Below the pieces are notes generated by a model, which ran no database searches, had not been told where the DNA came from, and saw nothing but the letters and a program-made list of their open reading frames with translations. 64,000 nucleotides of DNA, taken from Hominenteromicrobium mulieris. Its GTDB lineage: Bacteria > Bacillota > Clostridia > Oscillospirales > Acutalibacteraceae. Positions 16,584 through 25,522 of this stretch are shown here, in pieces; the stretch's first letter is position 1; every line of letters starts with the position of its first letter. The translations under genes were made by a program, and so were the position numbers. The stretch is from the NCBI GenBank assembly GCA_021029595.1, contig JAJJOY010000005.1, positions 1 through 64,000 of the forward strand, written 5' to 3'.

Positions 16584-18089
16584 TTAATCTAAACCGTCCG
16601 CCCAGCCCATGGATCTTTCCACGGCCTTATGCCAGCGTTTCAGCGCTTTTGCTTCGCTGCCTGCTGCCGTTTGCGGGTCATACGCATTTTTAAGCTTCCA
16701 CACAGTCCTAAGCTCATCCAGCGATTCCCACACACCGACGGCCAACCCCGCCAGCATCGCGGAGCCGAGCGCGGTGGTCTCCAGACACTTCGGCTGTCTC
16801 ACGGCGCAGTGCAATAAATCTGCCTGATACTGCATCAAAAAACGGCTTCTCGATGCGCCGCCGTCCACGCGCAGCTCGGAAATTTCCGTGCCGCTGCCCG
16901 CTTCCATGGCTTTCACGAGGTCATAGCTTTCATACGCAATGCTTTCCAGCACAGCGCGGCAGATGTGCGCCTTAGACGTACCGCGCGTCACGCCGAGCAG
17001 TGCGCCCCGCGCATACATATCCCAGTACGGTGCGCCAAGCCCTGTAAACGCCGGCACAAACACCGCGCCGCCTGCGTCCTCCACGGTCTCCGCAAGAAGG
17101 TCCGCTTCCTGCGGGTTCGCGATAAGCTTCAACTCATCGCGCAGCCATTTGATGGCCGAGCCCGCGTTAAACGCACTGCCCTCAAGCGCATAGGTCGTCT
17201 CGCCATTCACGCACCAACCGATCGTCGTAATAAGCCCCCGGTCGGAGAAAACCGGCTTATCACCCGTGTTCATCAGCACAAAGCAGCCCGTGCCGTATGT
17301 ATTTTTCGCCATGCCCTTATCAAAGCAGCACTGTCCGAACAGCGCGGCGTGCTGGTCGCCCGCAATGCCCGCAATCGGAATTTTCCTGCCGAGTATCGTT
17401 TCGGAGCACATGCCCACAATGCCGGAGGAGTCCACGACTTTCGGCAGCGCGTCACGCGGGATACCGAACACGTTCAGCATTTTCTCGTCCCAATCAAGCT
17501 TTTGAATGTCAAACAGCATGGTGCGCGAAGCGTTCGTCACGTCCGTCACATAGCTTTCGCCCTCTGTGAGCGAATAAATGAGCCACGTATCAATGGTACC
17601 GAAGCGTAGGCGATGCTCCTTCGCGAGCACTTTGGCCTTCGGCACGTTATCCAAAATCCACTTCATTTTGGTGCCGGAAAAATACGGGTCGATGATGAGT
17701 CCCGTCGTTTTATGAATGTACTCCTCAAGTCCCTCGGCTGTTAACCGCTCGCATTCCGGCGCGGTGCGGCGGCACTGCCACACAATGGCGTTGCAGATCG
17801 GGATACCCGTCTCGCTGTCCCACGCCACGGTGGTCTCTCTTTGATTCGTGATGCTGATGGCAGCGATGTCCTCCGCGGTGATCTCCGCCTCATGCACCGC
17901 CTGCCGCATGGCGTAAAGCTGCGTCTGCAAGATCTCCACGGCATCGTGCTCCACATAGCCGGGCTGCGGGTAAATCTGCGTAAATTCGCGCTGTCCCATG
18001 CCCGCAATGCCGCCCAAAGCGTCAAACAACACGGCGCGCGAACTGGTCGTGCCCTGGTCAAGCGATAAAATGTATTGACCGATTTTCAA
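16584..18089 (-). CDS. glpK: Glycerol kinase
   Basis: A 501-aa FGGY-family kinase phosphorylating glycerol to sn-glycerol 3-phosphate. YILSLDQGTTSSRAVLFD is the N-terminal phosphate-binding motif, NQRETTVAWD and GAPYWDMYARGALLGVTRG are family signatures, and DGGASRSRFLMQ the second nucleotide motif. The likely start is TTG at 18089 (LKIGQYIL), 8 nt after AAGGAGGG; the frame stays open upstream but only random sequence is encoded. No glpF or glpD is adjacent. glpK lies 13 nt downstream of an unknown gene and may share its promoter. Confidence 0.95.
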   Translation of the reverse strand: MKIGQYILSLDQGTTSSRAVLFDALGGIAGMGQREFTQIYPQPGYVEHDAVEILQTQLYAMRQAVHEAEITAEDIAAISITNQRETTVAWDSETGIPICNAIVWQCRRTAPECERLTAEGLEEYIHKTTGLIIDPYFSGTKMKWILDNVPKAKVLAKEHRLRFGTIDTWLIYSLTEGESYVTDVTNASRTMLFDIQKLDWDEKMLNVFGIPRDALPKVVDSSGIVGMCSETILGRKIPIAGIAGDQHAALFGQCCFDKGMAKNTYGTGCFVLMNTGDKPVFSDRGLITTIGWCVNGETTYALEGSAFNAGSAIKWLRDELKLIANPQEADLLAETVEDAGGAVFVPAFTGLGAPYWDMYARGALLGVTRGTSKAHICRAVLESIAYESYDLVKAMEAGSGTEISELRVDGGASRSRFLMQYQADLLHCAVRQPKCLETTALGSAMLAGLAVGVWESLDELRTVWKLKNAYDPQTAAGSEAKALKRWHKAVERSMGWADGLD

Positions 18090-18102
18090 GTTCAAGCCCT
18101 CC

Positions 18103-18621
18103 TTACCAACGGAAGAAATTGAGCCGGTGCTCCTTGCGGTCCTCCTGCTCTCTTGTGTTTGTGATGACTTTATACCGTACCACCCATTTCGGGTCAATAT
18201 ACTCCAAAATCGCCTGCGGCATTTTGTACTGGAACAGATGCCGCTGGTGCTTAAGGCTCTCCACCACACGGAGATGGTCCGAAGATTTCACATCCAAGCT
18301 GCCGACGATGATGGTGGAATAATCGTTCGGGTTCGTGTATTTGAAGTTGTCGAGAAAATCCGCCCAGTCGGTGTACTCGGTCAGCTTCACGTATTCGCGC
18401 GGGACATTGAGACGGATGCGCACCGCACCCGAAACGCGTCCGCCGGTATTCTGCTTTCTGCCGCGCACCACGCCGAATATGGGGCATTCGCAGTGCAGGT
18501 CGAGCATATCGATGAGCGCGGCGTACTCCTTCTTAAACGAAATACTGGGGCTTGCGCGGTAAATCTTGCCGCTTTGCAAAATACGCATCACGGCGCCGGA
18601 CTGATATGTGTCAATAATCAT
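18103..18621 (-). CDS. Conserved hypothetical protein
   Basis: A 172-aa protein I cannot assign. It has no signal peptide or membrane segment and is rich in basic and aromatic residues. Features are MLDLHCECPIFGVVRGRKQN, then TDWADFLDNFKYTNPNDYST, and the basic C-terminus NTREQEDRKEHRLNFFRW. The start is probably ATG at 18621 (MIIDTYQSG) with AAAGGG about 12 nt upstream; the frame is open to 18705. It lies 13 nt upstream of glpK on the same strand, so the two may be cotranscribed. Confidence 0.55.
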   Translation of the reverse strand: MIIDTYQSGAVMRILQSGKIYRASPSISFKKEYAALIDMLDLHCECPIFGVVRGRKQNTGGRVSGAVRIRLNVPREYVKLTEYTDWADFLDNFKYTNPNDYSTIIVGSLDVKSSDHLRVVESLKHQRHLFQYKMPQAILEYIDPKWVVRYKVITNTREQEDRKEHRLNFFRW

Positions 18622-18733
18622 GTTCTGATAAACCCTTTCCCTTAAAAATCGCGGCGATCCCTGCGTCGCTCCGCCCGTTTCAAAAAAACACAGGCGGTTT
18701 TTCAATACCGAAATTCAAATATATGCGGAAATG

Positions 18734-19525
18734 TTACTTTGTAGCCCAATCGTATAAAAAGCGGTCAAACTCGCCGACCTTGCGCTTATCGGGCTTGATA
18801 AGGTAGCGTTTTAAAAGATCCTTTTCGTTTTCCACCGTCCGCTTATAGTATGCGCCCGCAATGCCGCCCGCAATGCACGCCACGGTGTCGGTGTCGCACT
18901 TCACGCTGAACACATTGCGGATGCAGCTTTCCCAATCCTCGCTTTCCATAAAGCAGCGGAACGCAAGCGGCATGGTCCCCTCCGCCGTAGCATCAAACTT
19001 CGCCTTCGGCCGGTACGCCCACAGCGGCTTATGCACGGGGTATTCAAACTCTTTGTTAAAGTATTTTTTCAGGTCCTTTTTGCGCTCGCCGTGCAGCGCA
19101 AGGTAAATGAGCCCCGCGGTCGCAACAGCGGCTTTCAGGCCCTCTATGTGGTTGTGTGTGCACATGGCGCTGTTTTTCGCTTCTTCCTCCACCTTTTCCA
19201 GCGTATCAAAGTGGTAAGCGATGTAGCTGACGCGCATGGCCGCGCCGTTGCCGAAGCTGCCATAGCCCGTTTCGGCATGTCCGTCCAGCCAGCGCTGAAA
19301 CATCGTGCCGTACCCCACGTCTCTGTACATACGCCCGAATTTGCCATAAGCCTTTGCATAGCTGATGTCATTTAAAAGCGCGTATTTCGTCGCGATGGTC
19401 AGCACCGTATCGTCCGTGAAAAAGCAGTTGTTCCCAAAAAGCTCCACCTTTTTATAGTTGAACCCGCTCGGTTTGCTGAACTCAAACCGCGAGCCGGCAA
19501 TGTCTCCTAAAATCGCACCGGTCAA
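18734..19525 (-). CDS. ADP-ribosylglycohydrolase family protein
   Basis: A 263-aa member of the DraG/ARH family, which removes ADP-ribose from proteins or small molecules using two Mg ions. Metal-site motifs: GAILGDIAGSRFE at the N-terminus, FFTDDTVLT (the TDDT ligands), and SVKCDTDTVACIAGGIAGAY near the C-terminus (DTD ligands). The best start is TTG at 19525, 7 nt after GGAGGG and matching the family N-terminus; an ATG at 19588 would add 21 unrelated residues. No ADP-ribosyltransferase partner is seen nearby. Confidence 0.85.
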   Translation of the reverse strand: MTGAILGDIAGSRFEFSKPSGFNYKKVELFGNNCFFTDDTVLTIATKYALLNDISYAKAYGKFGRMYRDVGYGTMFQRWLDGHAETGYGSFGNGAAMRVSYIAYHFDTLEKVEEEAKNSAMCTHNHIEGLKAAVATAGLIYLALHGERKKDLKKYFNKEFEYPVHKPLWAYRPKAKFDATAEGTMPLAFRCFMESEDWESCIRNVFSVKCDTDTVACIAGGIAGAYYKRTVENEKDLLKRYLIKPDKRKVGEFDRFLYDWATK

Positions 19526-19634
19526 TCGGATCCCTCCATTCCCTGCATGATCGGTTTCAGTATACCATGTTTTTTCTTCTGTTTCCACATATTTTTGTGA
19601 AAAAGTTCCGATTTCGAACAGCTTTTTGATTCTT

Positions 19635-19663
19635 TTGACTTTTTTCGCCGAATACGGTATGAT
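19635..19663 (+). promoter_or_regulatory. Promoter of the lipoprotein gene
   Basis: TTGACT (19635-19640), 17-nt spacer, TATGAT (19658-19663). Confidence 0.8.
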
Positions 19664-19698
19664 ATAGTTTAAGATAAGCTCATAAAGAGGTGTTCAAA

Positions 19699-20346
19699 AT
19701 GAGAAACGCAAAACGGCTTTTGGCGGCGCTTCTGCTCGCGGCGGCGCTCATCTTTTCCTCGGCATCGTGCGGCGGGCAGACCGAAACGGCAAGCGAAGCG
19801 CCTGCCGCCGCGTCTTCCGAACCGCAGCGGGATTACACCGTGCAGATCTCCAAGGACACCCTGCGCCGCACAGGGCTCGACATCACCGCCGCGGCGCACC
19901 GGCTGGGGCTTACAAACGTCACCACAAATGATGACGGCTCCTGCACGATAGAAATGACAAAAGACGAGCGCGATGCCGTCTGCACCGCGCTGAAGGAAAG
20001 TCTGCACGAGCAGATCATCGCTTTGCCGGAGGACGGCACGTGGCCGTTTATAAAAAGCGTCACGCTTTCCGAAGACGGCCGCAGCGCCGAAATTCTGAGC
20101 ACCAAAGACCTGTATAAACCGGAGCGCGACAACGCCGCTGCGCAGGCCGTGTACATTCCCGCGCTGCTCTACGCAGCGTTTACGGGCGAGGACGCAGAAA
20201 GCTTCGCGGTGCACTTCACCGTAAAAGACGAAACGACCGGCGATGTGCTGGGCGAGTTCGATTACCCCGCCGCAGAGCCGACCGCTTCCGAAAGCGATGC
20301 AAGCGGCACAGAAAGCACCGCCCCCTCGCCCGACACCGCAGAATAA
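19699..20346 (+). CDS. Putative lipoprotein, unknown function
   Basis: A 215-aa lipoprotein. A basic n-region (RNAKR), hydrophobic LLAALLLAAALIF and lipobox SSASC predict lipidation and anchoring on the outer face of the membrane. A Ser/Ala/Glu-rich linker (ETASEAPAAASSEP) follows, then a compact domain from DYTVQISKDTL to about residue 190, and a second low-complexity Ser/Thr/Glu tail. No enzymatic motif is visible. Start ATG at 19699 with AGAGGTG upstream (GTG at 19690 is less good). Monocistronic, ended by a strong bidirectional terminator. Confidence 0.75.
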   Translation: MRNAKRLLAALLLAAALIFSSASCGGQTETASEAPAAASSEPQRDYTVQISKDTLRRTGLDITAAAHRLGLTNVTTNDDGSCTIEMTKDERDAVCTALKESLHEQIIALPEDGTWPFIKSVTLSEDGRSAEILSTKDLYKPERDNAAAQAVYIPALLYAAFTGEDAESFAVHFTVKDETTGDVLGEFDYPAAEPTASESDASGTESTAPSPDTAE

Positions 20347-20354
20347 ACCGCATA

Positions 20355-20405
20355 AAAAGAACGGAGCCGCACAGGTTTATCACCCATGCGCGGCTCCGTT
20401 CTTTT
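20355..20405. terminator. Bidirectional terminator
   Basis: Perfect 16-bp stem AAAAGAACGGAGCCGC/GCGGCTCCGTTCTTTT between the convergent lipoprotein and MATE genes. Confidence 0.9.
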
Positions 20406-21825
20406 ACTTTTTCGCCTGTGCAAGCTCGCCCATTTCTTTGTGTTTTAATTCGCGCCAGACGGTGCACAGCATCGTAATGTAGCACGCGCCGCCGCCCACA
20501 AAGTTCGAGATAACCTCCGCCCAGAACACACCGTCCACACCGACAGCGGGGATCTGCGGCAGCAAAAACGTCAACGGAATGACGATGATGACCTTGCGGA
20601 GCAGTGAAAAGAAAATCGCCTGCTTTGCGCGACCCATCGCCTGCACAACATACTGCGCCGACATTTGCAGCGCCATCATAAAGCACCCGAAGAAATAAAT
20701 GTGCATGGCGTGCGTGCATGTTTCGAGTAACTGCGGGTCGCCGTTAAAAAGCTGAATAAACACGTGTGGGAACAGCCTTAGCACGAGCCATACAAGCACC
20801 ATATAGCTAAATGAAACGACCGTCGTGAACACAATCACGCCGCGCACGCGCTTATATTTCTGTGCGCCGTAATTGAAGCTGACCACCGGCGCCGCGGCAG
20901 ATGTCACACCGTTTACCGGCGTATATGTCACTTCGCGAATGGAGTTGATGACCGTCATGACCGCGACGAACAGGTCGCCTCCGTGTTGCGAAAGCATCGC
21001 GTTGCACGCCACCTGCACAGCGCTCGACGTAAAGCCCATGATAAAGCCCGAAATGCCAAGCGAGGTGATCTTGCCGATGAGCTTTGCCTGCGGGCGCATG
21101 CGCTTTAACTCCAAACGAAACAGCGTACGCTTACCGAGCAGGAAGCGCACCACCCACACGGCGGAAACGAGCTGCGAAAGCACCGTTGCAAGCGCCGCGC
21201 CCTGCACACCCATGTCGAACACAAAAATAAGCAGCGGGTCAAGCGCAATGTTCACCACTGCGCCGATAACGACCGTCAGCATGCCGCGGTTCGCAAAGCC
21301 TTGCGCATTGATGAACCCGTTCATGCCAAGCGAGACCATCATGAATACGCTGCCGAGCATGTAAACCGAAAGATAGCTGTCCGCATAAGGGTACGTCGCG
21401 TCGCTCGCGCCGAAGAGATACAGCACCGGCTTTTTGATGAGCAGCACCACCATGCACAAAATTACGCCCGTAATGACGAGCATCGAGAACGTGTTGTTCA
21501 TCACGTCTGCGGCGCGCTCACGCTGCTTTTCGCCCTCTTCGCCGCCCTGCTGTGCCGCACCGCGCGCCATAGAAAACAACGGCGTACCGCCCGTGCCGAA
21601 TAAATTCGCAAACGCCGTCACCATCAGTAAAATCGGAAACGTCACGCCGACGCCCGTCAGCGCATCCACCGATGTATCGGAAATATGCCCGATATACATG
21701 CGGTCTACGATATTATATAAGACGTTCACAAACTGCGCCAGCACCATCGGCACCGCAAGGCGCAGGACCGTTTTAGAAATCGGTCCCTTTGAAAAATCAT
21801 CGTTTTTCTTTATATCCGCAGCCAT
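20404..21825 (-). CDS. MATE-family efflux transporter
   Basis: A 473-aa polytopic membrane protein of the MATE/MOP class, exporting drugs or metabolites by Na+ or H+ antiport. About twelve hydrophobic segments; the first repeat begins LRLAVPMVLAQFVNVLYNIV followed by DRMYIGHISD, the hallmark of the DinF/NorM-like clade, and the second at about residue 240 contains SLGISGFIMGFTSSAVQVAC. Start ATG at 21825. Substrate unknown. The final residues lie in the terminator shared with the convergent lipoprotein gene. Confidence 0.92.
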   Translation of the reverse strand: MAADIKKNDDFSKGPISKTVLRLAVPMVLAQFVNVLYNIVDRMYIGHISDTSVDALTGVGVTFPILLMVTAFANLFGTGGTPLFSMARGAAQQGGEEGEKQRERAADVMNNTFSMLVITGVILCMVVLLIKKPVLYLFGASDATYPYADSYLSVYMLGSVFMMVSLGMNGFINAQGFANRGMLTVVIGAVVNIALDPLLIFVFDMGVQGAALATVLSQLVSAVWVVRFLLGKRTLFRLELKRMRPQAKLIGKITSLGISGFIMGFTSSAVQVACNAMLSQHGGDLFVAVMTVINSIREVTYTPVNGVTSAAAPVVSFNYGAQKYKRVRGVIVFTTVVSFSYMVLVWLVLRLFPHVFIQLFNGDPQLLETCTHAMHIYFFGCFMMALQMSAQYVVQAMGRAKQAIFFSLLRKVIIVIPLTFLLPQIPAVGVDGVFWAEVISNFVGGGACYITMLCTVWRELKHKEMGELAQAKK

Positions 21826-21860
21826 ACTTTTGCCTTTCCGAATTAAAAAATAGCAGTATC

Positions 21861-21889
21861 AGTATACAACTTTCGGTAAATTTTGTAAA
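21861..21889 (-). promoter_or_regulatory. Promoter of the MATE gene
   Basis: TTTACA (21889-21884), 17-nt spacer, TATACT (21866-21861). Confidence 0.7.
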
Positions 21890-21915
21890 TGGAAAGCCTT
21901 AAAAAATCACAGACA

Positions 21916-21957
21916 AAACGACCCCTTCGGTGGGCAATTGCCGCGAAAGGGTCGTTT
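21916..21957 (-). terminator. Terminator of the GH3 gene
   Basis: AAACGACCCTT/AAGGGGTCGTTT stem in the 3' flank of the glycosidase gene, followed by TTTTGTCTG in the minus direction. Confidence 0.65.
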
Positions 21958-21969
21958 GCATTTACTTTA

Positions 21970-24069
21970 TTACAGCTTGAGTTCTACCGCAACCGGGCGG
22001 GTACCAAGCAGCTCCGCACTGCGGTCATCCGGCTGCGAGGTGCCGACGAAGAACGTGAAGCTGCGGCTGTCTACGCGGCGCGTGCCGGTGTCGTCCACAA
22101 TTTCAAGCGCGGCCTTCGGCACGGTGATCTCTACGTCACACGTCTCATTTGCACCGAGTGAAACCGCCTTAAACGCACAAAGGCTGTGGTTGCGCACCGC
22201 GAATTCTGATTCATTGTCACGCACATAGACCTGCAAAATCTCATGCACGGCACAGCCCTCATTTTTGACCGTCGCCGTAATCGTATAGTGCTCGCCGTCA
22301 TCACGCATTTCGGCTTTCGTCACTTCCGTTTTACCGTAAGTGAGGCCATAGCCGAACGGATACAGCACGCCGCCCGTAAAGTAGCGGTACGTGCGGTTTT
22401 CCATCGCGTAATCCGTAAACGCGGGCAGCTCGTCGGAGTCGTTATAAAACGTCACGGGCAGCTTGCCGCTGAAGGAATACTTGCCGAACAAAAGCTCCGC
22501 AATCGCCTTGCCGCCGCGTGCACCCGGATACCAGCCCTGCACTACGGCGGAGAAGCTTTCCTGCGCAAAGCGCAAATCCATGGCGCTGCCGGTCATATTG
22601 ATGAGAATGACGGGCTTGCCGGTCTTCGCGACAACCTCCATCAGCTTTCTCTGCGGCGCGGGCAGCAGTAAATTCGCCTTGTCGCCGGAGCCGACAGAAT
22701 TGCTCTGGTCCATCTCCTCGCCCTCAAGATTTTCATTGAGGCCCGTCACCAGCACCACAACGTCGCTGTGCTCCGCCACGGTCTCGGCTTCGGAAAGGCG
22801 GTCGCCGGGCAGGCCCAGCCCCTCCACGCGGTCTTTGTAGAGGTGGCAACCCTCGGCGTACAGCACGCGCACGTCGTCGCCTACATAGTCCTGAATGCCC
22901 TCCAACACCGTGATATATCTTGACGCCGTGCCGTGGTAGTTGCCGATGAGCGCCATGCGGTCGTTCGCATTCGGGCCGATGACGCCGATCGTCTTGATTT
23001 TCGTTTTATCAAGCGGCAAAATGCCGTCGTTTTTCAGCAGCACAACGCTTCTGCGCGCGGCTTCCTCGCTGAGCGCCAAATGCTCCGGGCACTCTACGAC
23101 CTCATAGGGAATGGAGTTGTATTCGCAGTTCTCGTCAAACTCGCCGAGCATAAAACGCGTGGTAAAGAGCCGCTCCGCCGCCGTCGTGATGTCGTCCTCG
23201 GTGATGAGCCCATCCTCGAGCGCGCGCAGCAAATGCAGATATGTGTTGCCGCAGTTTACGTCACAGCCCATCTTAATGGCAAGCGCAGCGGATTCCGGCG
23301 CGGTGGTCGTGATGTGGTGGTGCAGGTGAAAATCGGAAATCGCCCAGCAGTCGGAGACAAAGTGTCCCTGAAAGCCCCACTTGCCGCGCAGAATTTTGCG
23401 GATGAGCAGGTCACTGCCGCAGCACGGCTCGCCGAGCGTGCGGTTGTATGCGCCCATCACGGCCTCCACTTCGCCCTCTTTCACAGCGGCTTCAAACGCG
23501 GGCAGATACGTCTCCCACAAATCCTTCCGGCTCACCTCGGCGTCAAATTCGTGGCGAATGGCCTCCGGGCCGCTGTGCACAGCGTAGTGCTTCGCGCACG
23601 CCGCGACCTTCAAATATTTCCCGTCACCCTGCAAACCCTTGATGTACGCCACGCCGAGCTGCGCCGTGAGGTACGGGTCTTCGCTGTACGTTTCCTGCCC
23701 TCTGCCCCAGCGCGGGTCGCGGAACAGGTTGATATTCGGCGACCAGAACGTGAGGCCCTTATAAATATCGCGGTCGCCGTGCTTAGAAGCTTCGTTATAC
23801 TTCGCGCGGGCCTCCGTCGCAACGACATCGCCGATTTTTCGGATCATCTCCGGGTCAAACATGCTCGCCATGGCAACGGGCTGCGGAAACATCGTCGCCG
23901 TGCCGGCGCGCGCCACGCCGTGCAGCGCTTCGTTCCACCAGTTGTACGCCGGAACGCCCAGCCGTTCAACGGGCGGCGCATCAAATTTCAGCTGTGAAGC
24001 GCGTTCCTCTATCGTCATTTTGGAAACAAGCTCGTGCGCCAAAGCCTGCGCCTTTTTTCTGTCTCTCAT
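21970..24069 (-). CDS. Glycoside hydrolase family 3 (beta-xylosidase/beta-glucosidase type)
   Basis: A 699-aa GH3 enzyme: N-terminal TIM-like domain, alpha/beta sandwich domain and C-terminal fibronectin-III-like domain. YNWWNEALHGVARAG and FWSPNINLFRDPRWGRGQET are typical of the xylosidase-like subgroup. The nucleophile Asp is in FVSDCWAIS. GANETCDVEITVPKAAL belongs to the FnIII part. No signal peptide, so it acts on imported oligosaccharides in the cytosol. Start ATG at 24069 with AGGGGTG upstream. Monocistronic; no sugar transporter is adjacent. Substrate specificity is inferred only from motifs. Confidence 0.92.
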   Translation of the reverse strand: MRDRKKAQALAHELVSKMTIEERASQLKFDAPPVERLGVPAYNWWNEALHGVARAGTATMFPQPVAMASMFDPEMIRKIGDVVATEARAKYNEASKHGDRDIYKGLTFWSPNINLFRDPRWGRGQETYSEDPYLTAQLGVAYIKGLQGDGKYLKVAACAKHYAVHSGPEAIRHEFDAEVSRKDLWETYLPAFEAAVKEGEVEAVMGAYNRTLGEPCCGSDLLIRKILRGKWGFQGHFVSDCWAISDFHLHHHITTTAPESAALAIKMGCDVNCGNTYLHLLRALEDGLITEDDITTAAERLFTTRFMLGEFDENCEYNSIPYEVVECPEHLALSEEAARRSVVLLKNDGILPLDKTKIKTIGVIGPNANDRMALIGNYHGTASRYITVLEGIQDYVGDDVRVLYAEGCHLYKDRVEGLGLPGDRLSEAETVAEHSDVVVLVTGLNENLEGEEMDQSNSVGSGDKANLLLPAPQRKLMEVVAKTGKPVILINMTGSAMDLRFAQESFSAVVQGWYPGARGGKAIAELLFGKYSFSGKLPVTFYNDSDELPAFTDYAMENRTYRYFTGGVLYPFGYGLTYGKTEVTKAEMRDDGEHYTITATVKNEGCAVHEILQVYVRDNESEFAVRNHSLCAFKAVSLGANETCDVEITVPKAALEIVDDTGTRRVDSRSFTFFVGTSQPDDRSAELLGTRPVAVELKL

Positions 24070-24098
24070 GGTAACACCCCTAAAAAGTTGTTAAAAAA

Positions 24099-24144
24099 AG
24101 TATAGCACGGTTTTATTCAAAAAGAAAGATAAAAGTTTTATCTT
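24099..24144 (-). promoter_or_regulatory. GH3 promoter region with palindrome
   Basis: A -10 TATACT (24104-24099) has only a poor -35 (TTTCTT at 24127-24122). Overlapping and upstream of it is a perfect palindrome, AAGATAAAA-G-TTTTATCTT (24126-24144). A weak -35 next to a palindrome fits a regulated, possibly activator-dependent, promoter. Confidence 0.45.
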
Positions 24145-24160
24145 CCGGATAAATCGACAA

Positions 24161-24190
24161 CAAAAAAAGCGGCAAACCGAAGCCTGCCGC
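24161..24190 (-). terminator. Terminator of the Met-gamma-lyase-like gene
   Basis: GCGGCA/TGCCGC core stem with a short loop, followed by TTTTTTTG in the minus direction. Confidence 0.7.
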
Positions 24191-24204
24191 CGAAAATTTA
24201 TAAT

Positions 24205-25473
24205 TTAGAGATTCAAAAAGCCCGCGTTCAGCATGGACTGTGCCGCCAAAATCGCACCGAGGCGGCCGCTGTTGAAGTTCACACCGCCCTGCATCCATGC
24301 CGCAAACGGCTCACGCAGCGGTGCGTCCGCAGAAAGCTCAATGGACGAGCCAAACGTGAACGAGCCGGACGCCATGATGACGTCGCAGTCGTAGCCCGGC
24401 ATGGGGCTCGGCTCCGGCACAACGAAGGAATCGACCGGCGCGCCCTGCTGAATGCCGCGGATAAATGCGCACAGCGCCTCGCGCTCGCGCAGCTGCACCG
24501 CCTGAATAATATCCGCGCGCGGCTCATCGTAGCGCGGAGTCACGTCAAAGCCGAAGCCCTCAAACAGCGCCGCCGTGAACACAGCGGTCTTTAAGGCTTC
24601 GCCCGTGACGTTCGGCGCGTGGAACGTGCCCATGAAAAGCTCGCGGTTGTTGCCGAGCGTGCAGCCGATCTCGCGACCCGTACCCGGGGTCGTCAGGCGA
24701 TACGCGCAGCTTTCAATAAGGTCGCGGCGGCCCGCAATGTAGCCGCCCGTCGGCGCAATGCCGCCGCCCGGATTTTTGATGAGCGAACCCGCCATAAGGT
24801 CTGCGCCCACAGCCGTCGGCTCCATTTTCTGCACATACTCGCCGTAGCAGTTATCCACCATGACAATGCAGTCCGGCGCACGGCGCTTTGCGATCTTTAC
24901 AATGCGCTCGATCTCCTCCACCGTCAGGGACGGGCGCAGGCTGTACCCGCGGGAGCGCTGAATGTACACCATGCGGTGCTTCGGCGTGATGGCCGTCTCC
25001 ATGCCGTCATAGTCAGGCGTGCCGTCCGGCAGCAGGTCAAGCTGCTCGTAGTTTATGCCAAACTCCTTTAATGAGCCGTTGCCGTCGCCCGTAATGCCGA
25101 TCACGCCGCGCAGCGTATCATACGGCATGCCGGTAACGCTCAGCATCGTATCGCCCGGGCGCAGAACGCCAAAAAGCGCTACGGTAAGCGTATGCGTGCC
25201 GCTGACAAAATTATAGCGGCACAGCGCGTCCTCCGCACCGAGGGCACGCGCGTACACTTCGTCCAGCACGTCGCGGCCGCGGTCGCCATAGCCGTAGCCT
25301 GTCGTTGCCACAAAGTGGCTCTCGCTGACACCTGCCTGCATGAACGCAGCCTGCATCTTCTCCTGATTATACCGCTGTGTTTCGGAAATTTTCGCAAGGT
25401 ACGGCGCAGCCTTCTGCTCCGCTTCCTCCGCCGCCTTCAGCACGCGGTCATCAATTTTAAAAAACTCGTACAT
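24205..25473 (-). CDS. PLP-dependent lyase, methionine gamma-lyase/aluminium-resistance family
   Basis: A 422-aa fold-type I PLP enzyme of the Met_gamma_lyase (PF06838-type) family, often named aluminium-resistance protein; the physiological reaction is uncertain. VMVDNCYGEYVQKMEPTAVG holds the PLP-contacting Asp and SLIKNPGGG the presumed Schiff-base Lys. NFVSGTHTLTVALFGVLRPG and RSRGYSLRPSLTVEEIE are family-typical. Start ATG at 25473 (MYEFFKIDD); the frame is open far upstream into the GNAT gene but there is no homology there. The ribosome site is weak. Last gene of the M42-M42-GNAT-lyase run. Confidence 0.85.
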   Translation of the reverse strand: MYEFFKIDDRVLKAAEEAEQKAAPYLAKISETQRYNQEKMQAAFMQAGVSESHFVATTGYGYGDRGRDVLDEVYARALGAEDALCRYNFVSGTHTLTVALFGVLRPGDTMLSVTGMPYDTLRGVIGITGDGNGSLKEFGINYEQLDLLPDGTPDYDGMETAITPKHRMVYIQRSRGYSLRPSLTVEEIERIVKIAKRRAPDCIVMVDNCYGEYVQKMEPTAVGADLMAGSLIKNPGGGIAPTGGYIAGRRDLIESCAYRLTTPGTGREIGCTLGNNRELFMGTFHAPNVTGEALKTAVFTAALFEGFGFDVTPRYDEPRADIIQAVQLREREALCAFIRGIQQGAPVDSFVVPEPSPMPGYDCDVIMASGSFTFGSSIELSADAPLREPFAAWMQGGVNFNSGRLGAILAAQSMLNAGFLNL

Positions 25474-25522
25474 AGTAAACCCGCTTTCGCAAACGCAAAA
25501 GCCTTCCTTTATCTGAATTATT

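Noticed and set aside
22933..23997. Long frame antisense to the GH3 gene
   Set aside because: Arg/His/Val-rich shadow translation typical of GC-rich antisense; the GH3 motifs on the other strand are decisive. The same holds for other long shadows, e.g. 7984-9048, 11972-13438, 30052-31248 and 41648-42988.
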